A DNA stretch of 64,000 nucleotides from Verticillium longisporum (lineage: Eukaryota > Ascomycota > Sordariomycetes > Glomerellales > Plectosphaerellaceae): assembly GCA_019188255.1 (NCBI GenBank), contig JAETXT010000012.1, positions 372,001-436,000 of the forward strand. Direction: 5' to 3'. Positions 58,828 to 64,000 of the stretch are shown piece by piece. Position numbers and translations under genes: made by a program. Position 1 is the first letter of the stretch; each line of letters opens with the position of its first letter. The notes below the pieces were generated by a model. That model worked only from the letters and a program-made list of their open reading frames with translations, was not told where the DNA came from and made no database searches.

Positions 58828-59302
58828 GATGAGAGGCAGAAGTGTAAATGTCAAAGATGCATTGGCCGATTCATGAGAGTGTATTGAGACCGTCGTCCGA
58901 CAGGCTGTCTTGCAGGAAGGGTCGTCCTATATACTTTGGCCACCCGGACTTCGGAAACAAGACCAGCCCCCGAAGTATTTCCCCGCAGCTGTCATATCTG
59001 TAGCGCGAAAGGATCCGCTGTGCCACAGTCTCACCACCACATCCGGGGCCGATTCTGGCGGTTGTTTGGACGACGAGGAGGATGCAAGCGGAACCGCGTG
59101 CATGACCACACCACCATCGCCGAGTCTCAATTCAAGCAGATGAAGGTCGAAGATACGGCAAAGCGGTTACAGGCTTAAGAGGATAAAAGTTCACTCAATT
59201 GCACAAATACAGTAGCTGTCAATCGTCGCTTAAGCGTCTAAGCGGATGAGCGCTTCTCCTGACTCGTCGGGAAAACCCTTTGACAAGTGATAAAGAGGAC
59301 GG
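58828..59302. other. Boundary between genic and AT-rich DNA
   Basis: Upstream region of the AnmK-like gene. Base composition drops sharply in GC from about 59.44 kb. Confidence 0.5.
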
Positions 59303-59908
59303 TTATTTGTTCGGCCCTTATTAGCTATTTGCTCTGCCCGATAGGGGCAAAGCCACAACCGACAGGGGCAAAGCCACAAACATAGCTTCACTACTAAAAT
59401 TAGCTGGGGCGTCGGTGTACCTATCCTTTTCTCTTATATACTCGAGTCGTCTAATGAATTTAGGCTAAAAGACTAGCGTAGTGCCTCTCTACGACTGCTG
59501 CTATGTAGCTACCCTAGGGCGCGCTGTAGTTCTAGCCCGGGCTATTTACTCCGGGGGCCTCTAGAGGTTATAGTAGCTATTGCTAGTAATAGGGAGGGTT
59601 CTGAATATATATAGCCTCTAATTGAGCCTAGTTCGGCGTTTACTATAGTCTTTCCGATATCCTATTTTATAATATAAAGAAATTAGTACTAGCTATATTA
59701 GGGCTACTAAGGGCTACTAATAGCTATTAAGCGACTCGCCTACTTCCCTATTCTATTAAGTAATTCGAGTATATAAGAGAAAAGAATAGGTATATCGATG
59801 CCCTAGCTAATTTTAGTAGTAGAGCTATGCTTATAGCTTTTCCCCTATCGATTATAGCTTTACCCCTATTAAGTAGAGTAAATAGCTAATAAGGGCCGAG
59901 TAAATAAG
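59303..59908. mobile_element. ~606-bp element with ~145-bp terminal inverted arms (MITE-like or non-autonomous)
   Basis: Left arm 59303-59446 and right arm 59764-59908 are inverted copies. Read on the opposite strand, the right arm follows the left base for base (TTATTTGTTCGGCCCTTATT versus TTATTTACTCGGCCCTTATT). Almost all differences are C-to-T or G-to-A. The left arm keeps AGGGGCAAAGCCACAA twice, while the right arm has the TA-converted version. No coding sequence lies between the arms, and target-site duplication is not clear. Confidence 0.7.
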
Positions 59909-60101
59909 AGGCTATAGTTTACCTAACTATTAGGTATCGACCTAAGCTAACTATTAGGTCCGCTTTTAATTTATACTAAGCCTCTTTAGGAACTAACCTA
60001 CTACGGGCATAGTGGACAGGCAGTTAAATGAACCCTATTACGTAACTACGGGCTAGTAATTACCGAGACGTAATTCCCTTCGGTAATTATAGAACCGTAA
60101 T

Positions 60102-60150
60102 CACTAGCAAGCGGTCACTATATAGTAATTACGGAACCGTAATCACTAGC
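60102..60150. repeat. Direct repeats of GAACCGTAATCACTAGC
   Basis: Two copies about 31 bp apart, embedded in several GTAATTACGG/CCGTAATTAC inverted motifs (60035-60150). Probably remains of an element terminus. Confidence 0.6.
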
Positions 60151-60157
60151 CTAAACG

Positions 60158-60181
60158 ATTCCTAGTTATATAACTAGGAAT
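60158..60181. repeat. Perfect 24-bp palindrome
   Basis: ATTCCTAGTTAT followed directly by its own reverse complement, inside the AT-rich block. It could form a hairpin or mark an element end. Confidence 0.9.
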
Positions 60182-61316
60182 TATAATATATAGAGAATTC
60201 CTATATACTCTCCTAATAGGGAGGGCATCTTAATATAATATTTTAAATTAAGTATTTAAGATCTAAGATTACTAGTCCTTATAGCTATAATTATATTAAA
60301 TAGTATTAATTAATTTAAATAAGTTAAACTAATTATATATTATACTATTAAGAGAGTAGTCTATACCCTAGGTATTAAAGAGAATCTTTATTAGAAAATT
60401 CTCTTTAGGAGTTATAGTAGTCCGCCTACTTATTAAAGTACTAGATTAATACTTAGATACCTTCTAGCTATTTATTATAGATAAATAGGAATCCTATCTT
60501 AGAGATACTCTATTAATAGTAGAAGAAAAGGAACTTAATATAGAATTCGATAAGATTTTATAGTAGAATCCTATATTATCCCCTACTATAGCCTATATCT
60601 AAGTAGAACGACGAGTATTTAAGAATAGCTTTACGAAGGTCCTAATATAGTAAATATTTAAGCTAGAATGCTTTCCTTAGGCTATAGAGGATTAGCGGAA
60701 GGTATATAAGAAAGCTATTATTAAGGATATAAACCCGGAAACCCCTGAAGTATTAATTAGAAGCTATAATTACTAGGATACGAAGACCTTAATAGGCGAA
60801 ATTACTAGTAGATTAAGGAGATTACGATCCTCCTCCCTAGTTAAATAATAGAACTTAGGGACGACGATTCTAAAAGAGTTAATAATAAAGCTTATAATTA
60901 AAGAAGAACTTAGAATTAGAATAATTACCCTAGGAAATATACCCTTTTACGAGAAGCTATATAGCTAAAATACTATAGATAAATACTATTAATTATATAT
61001 TAACCTAAGTAGCTATAATTACGATAATAGCCTAGTATCTATAGGAGAAATACTATCCTAATAATTAAAAATATACTATCCTATATAAGTATCCTCGTTT
61101 ATATAGTATTAGCCCGAAGTTAATAATAATCCTATAACTCTCTAATTTTAATATATAATATTAGACCTAGCGATAATATACGAACTATTTAGACTCTAAA
61201 GGAATAAACCTAAGGATGAATATAATTATAAGTTTAAGCTAGAGGATATTAGGTTTTTCGACCCGCCCCTTTACTTTAAAGAGAAACCCGATATATAGTA
61301 AGAAGGTATAAGGATA

Positions 61317-61362
61317 ACGTAATCCACAAGCGAGTGGTTCACCCATGCGAGTGGTTCACTTC
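61317..61362 (+). repeat. Left terminal inverted repeat of the Fot-like element
   Basis: 46 bp, 45 of which match the right end in inverted orientation; preceded by the TA target site. Confidence 0.93.
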
Positions 61363-61423
61363 ACCCCGACCCGACAAACATTCCGAGGAAAACCTCAACC
61401 CAAACGCCGTAAATCAATTAAAA

Positions 61424-63077
61424 TCACTCCTCCTCGTCTTTTGCAGACGATGAGATAGCTACCTGACAAGTTCTCGCGTTGTGGCCGGTCTTCCCGCATA
61501 CGCTACAGCATCGTTTCTTCGGCTGGGACCACGACGCGGGACCCGGGTTCTGCAGCGTTTCCTCTTTTATCTGGATATCTACTTCCTTCTGAGCAATCTT
61601 GTCCTGTCCCTCGCCTACAGCCATGCTTCCTCCTTCCCGGAGACGTAGCTTTTGGCCCTCCGGCGTCGGCTTAGTGTAGCATTTTCCTCTCGAAGGATCA
61701 TAACCTCTGACTTCAAAAGAGCGATCTGGTGCATAACACCCCGCGTCCCCTTCGCAAGATAGTCAACAGCATCTAAAATTGACGTTGGGGAGCTTCCCTG
61801 GTGGCGTGAGATTCGCCCTTTGATGAAGTCAGTCTGGGAACCTGCCTCGAGCAGGTTAGTGGGCGTCTTAGAGACCCAAGAATCACGCTCCCCGTGGGAC
61901 GTCCCCGGAGGCGTCGTCGTCCTCAACCTCACATCCAGCTTTGACAGGACTGTTTCCGGGTTATGGGGGACAAGCCCCGCTCCTCGAAAGCCTCCCTGGA
62001 TGTTTTTTCTGTCATTGCTTGCTGAAATGCAGCCGAAAACGCCGGGAAGAAGTCCTCTTTGCTGATGTGCGTTGTACCCGCCCTCATCCTATCCTCGATT
62101 TGCCGACCGTATGCTTTCTTTAGTGGGCCAAAACACCCAACATCGAGAGGCTGGAGTAGATGTGACGAATGAGGAGGCATACAGAGTGTGATGATGTTGT
62201 TCTCCTTGCAGTAGAGTTCGAAGTCGACCGAGTGGTGACTTTCGTGGCCATCCAGGATCAGTAGGCGATAACCGCCCGAAGTACGGGACTTTGTATGCCT
62301 GTCAAAATGCCGAATCCATTCCAGACCAATATCATTCGTCGTCCAGCCGTTTGGAGATGTTGCGATTCTCCAGTCGCGAGAAATCGCGTCGTCCTGGTAC
62401 CAGCTCGAGAGGTGGTACTTGCCCGAAACCACGATGAACGGCGGGACGGAGAAACCCAACGCGCCAACGCCCTGGATCACCGTAACCCATTCCCGGTTGC
62501 CTGGCTGCCTCATCTTCACATTGGACCGTCTTTCCGAACTGGTCACGACCATTCCGTTGGCGATAACGCCCATCTGGAAGCCGGTCTCGTCAAAGTTGTA
62601 CATGTCAGCCTCTTGGATGCCGTACTTGGCGATCATGTTATGCACGAGGCGGAACCACGCGTTTATCGCGTCCGGATCTTCGCATTGGGCCCTCTTGTAG
62701 TCGTACTTGCGAAAGAAACGCGTCCGGAGCTCTGGTTGCCGTTTGACGAAGTTTGCGGCCCAGTTCTTCCCGACGCGTGGCGCGTCACGGTCGGCAAGCA
62801 GGCGATTCGCCATATCTCCGACCTCACCCAACCGGGGAGGGTAAGATCGCGCATCTAGGTCAAGGATATATTCGACAATAGTTTTCTCTTGTAGTACTGT
62901 TAATTTGGCAGAATTGGGCGGGCTTTCGCGTCGGGAGGGTTTGCCCTTCTGGCGTCGGAGGAGCGTCGTTAAGGGGACGGTGTAGATCCTCGCAGCACTC
63001 CGGGCGCTTAGGTTCGGGTCATTGTCCATAGCTTGGATAGCAAGGAATAATTGACCTTCTTTTGAAAGAGTCTCCAT
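61424..63077 (-). CDS. Fot/pogo-type DDE transposase; two single-base frame breaks as sequenced
   Basis: The ATG at 63077 starts about 53 bp inside the right inverted repeat. Domain order: psq-type helix-turn-helix (residues ~5-48, ARSAARIYTVPLTTLLRR), CENP-B/Tc5-type helix-turn-helix (~58-125), then the DDE core with Asp163 (YNFDETGFQMG), Asp276 (LLILDGHESHHS) and Asp312 (LLQPLDVGCFGPLKKAYG), i.e. DD35D. After a frame break at ~61986 (one C short in the coding strand) it continues LVPHNPETVLSKLDV and a coiled region. After a second break in the A4 run at 61650-61653 it reaches EGQDKIAQKEVD and a CCHC zinc knuckle (CSVCGKTGHNARTC). The corrected length is 551 aa. Cuts and pastes its own element at TA sites. 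Confidence 0.92.
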
Positions 63078-63129
63078 CGCGGGCGGAGGTGGAATCTGTA
63101 GAATTCAGGTGTAGGTCGTGGGCCCGGGC

Positions 63130-63175
63130 GAAGTGAACCACTCGCTTGGGTGAACCACTCGCTTGTGGATTACGT
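63130..63175 (-). repeat. Right terminal inverted repeat of the Fot-like element
   Basis: 46 bp, inverted match to 61317-61362; followed by the TA target site at 63176-63177. Confidence 0.93.
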
Positions 63176-64000
63176 TAGTCTAGTAAGACGTTTATAGATT
63201 CATCGACGTTATCGAGTAATATATAATCTTAAGCTTAAACTATTAAGCTAATATAGCTAGTAATTTATATTAATACTTATTAAGGATAGCCTTAATATAA
63301 TATATTAATAATATAGACTCCGATTTAAGGCTTCGTCTTTTAATCGGAACCGATAAAGGACTAGAAATATAGATAGACCTATTACTCTAGAGGTTTAAAC
63401 TATTATATAAGGAGGCTAAGGAGAGACTTAGAAAGATAAGATTTACGCTTCGAGATATTATTAATTACTCCGATTTCCGCTTATTTATAGATAAGGTTAT
63501 ATAATTCGCTAGATCTATTAAGGAACTATTAAATAAGTACTTAGCGATCGTCTATAATCGAATAGAAGCTATACTTATTATAGGCTTCGAGAGATTAATA
63601 GGATATATTAGCTACGAAGCCTTTATAGAGAAGATCTAAGGGCTAATAGTTAAATAGAGATAGAATTACCTCTATAGAGTATAAAGGCCTTTAGCCTAGT
63701 TAAGCTACTTAGTAAGTAATTAGCGAAGGAATACTTAATTACTTAATAAATAGGATTTATAGGAATCTAAATCTAGAAAGTAATTTTAATTATTAGAGCT
63801 TAGTAAATAGTATATAAAAAACCCTAAATAGAACCCGTCTAGATCTAGGCCGTTTAGTAAATAAAAGCTCCTTATAAATATATACGAACCTAAACGCTAG
63901 CTAGTACTTAATTAAGGCTAAGCTAAATTCCGGAAATTTTAAAAGTTTCGTAGAATAGATATTATAAATACTATAGAAGATATCGTAATACTTATCTAGA
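63176..64000 (+). pseudogene. RIP-degraded, AT-rich gag-like coding sequence, right part
   Basis: From ~63328 a plus-strand frame runs about 105 codons with only four internal stops (TAG, TAG, TAA, TAA). It reads pieces such as DLRLRLLIGTDKGLEI, RFKLLYKEAKERLRKIRFTL and FARSIKELLNKYLAIVYNR, an amphipathic Lys/Arg/Leu pattern like gag-type proteins of fungal LTR elements. The stops fit TGG/CAG/CAA codons turned into TAG/TAA by C-to-T change on either strand. It continues beyond the window. Confidence 0.5.

Larger units (their letters stand above)
59909..61316. pseudogene. RIP-degraded, AT-rich retroelement-like sequence, left part
   Basis: Extremely TA-rich with stops in all frames. Near 61240-61310 a plus-strand frame reads FFDPPLYFKEKPDI then EGIRI with TAG stops where TGG or CAG would be expected, and this frame resumes past the Fot insertion (see 63176-64000). 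It resembles gag-type coding sequence of a fungal LTR retroelement altered by RIP. The assignment is tentative. Confidence 0.5.
61317..63175 (-). mobile_element. Fot/pogo-type (Tc1-mariner superfamily) DNA transposon, complete, 1,859 bp
   Basis: Terminal inverted repeats of 46 bp at 61317-61362 and 63130-63175 begin ACGTAATCCACAAGCGAGTG and differ at one base. Each end is flanked by TA (61315-61316 and 63176-63177), the target duplication expected for this superfamily. Each inverted repeat holds two GCGAGTGGTTCAC copies, probable transposase-binding sites. A single transposase gene fills the element. It is GC-normal and shows no RIP, although it lies inside heavily RIP-affected DNA, so it arrived later. 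Confidence 0.93.

Noticed and set aside
1..64000. CRISPR array, bacterial operons, rRNA
   Set aside because: No regularly spaced repeats, no Shine-Dalgarno-linked genes and no rRNA-like sequence; the window is fungal nuclear DNA.

Overview
The window is nuclear DNA of a filamentous ascomycete, most likely a Sordariomycete. Introns are short (about 50-200 bp) with GTRNGT donors and CTAAC-like branch points. Telomere repeats are CCCTAA, intergenic DNA is rich in AGGTAGGTACCT-type motifs, and there are AT-rich blocks with the look of repeat-induced point mutation (RIP). I cannot name the species. Gene models were read by joining frames across visible splice sites.

Layout: (1) 1-11.9 kb is a left contig. 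It carries a Ser/Thr/Pro-rich surface protein, a PAQR (adiponectin-receptor/Izh) membrane protein, a Ulp1-fold protein with its catalytic residues replaced, and a DUF3435 tyrosine-recombinase-like gene with a C-terminal zinc-finger region, the family that includes Starship 'captains'. (2) 11,927-12,426 is a gap of exactly 500 N, followed at once by eleven CCCTAA units in the orientation of a left chromosome end. Two unrelated contigs have probably been scaffolded here. (3) 12.5-31 kb is gene-bearing and close to that telomere: a small secreted protein, a GH64 beta-1,3-glucanase, a fatty-acid desaturase, a lipid-droplet hydrolase, a decayed YcjY-like hydrolase, a Dip5-like acidic amino-acid permease, a DUF924 protein and an atypical SDR. 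(4) 31-37 kb has no recognisable gene. (5) 37-49.6 kb holds a Tna1/Dal5-type MFS transporter, a MUP-like permease, a CmcJ/AsaB-like oxygenase, a secreted subtilase, a divergent SUMO-like protein and a general amino-acid permease. (6) 49.6-57.2 kb has no recognisable gene. (7) 57.3-58.8 kb is an AnmK-like sugar kinase with an internal TAG. (8) 59.3-64 kb is transposon-derived: a ~0.6 kb element with long inverted arms, RIP-degraded retroelement-like coding sequence, and a 1.86 kb Fot/pogo transposon with nearly perfect terminal inverted repeats.

Functional theme: a secreted protease and glucanase together with four uptake transporters suggest extracellular polymer breakdown and nitrogen scavenging. 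The genes are not an obvious biosynthetic cluster.

Caution: five otherwise conserved genes (DUF3435, desaturase, Dip5, DUF924, transposase) each need one or more single-base corrections, nearly all a missing base in a short G/C or A run. This looks like consensus error rather than decay, so frameshifts here should not be read as pseudogenisation without read support.
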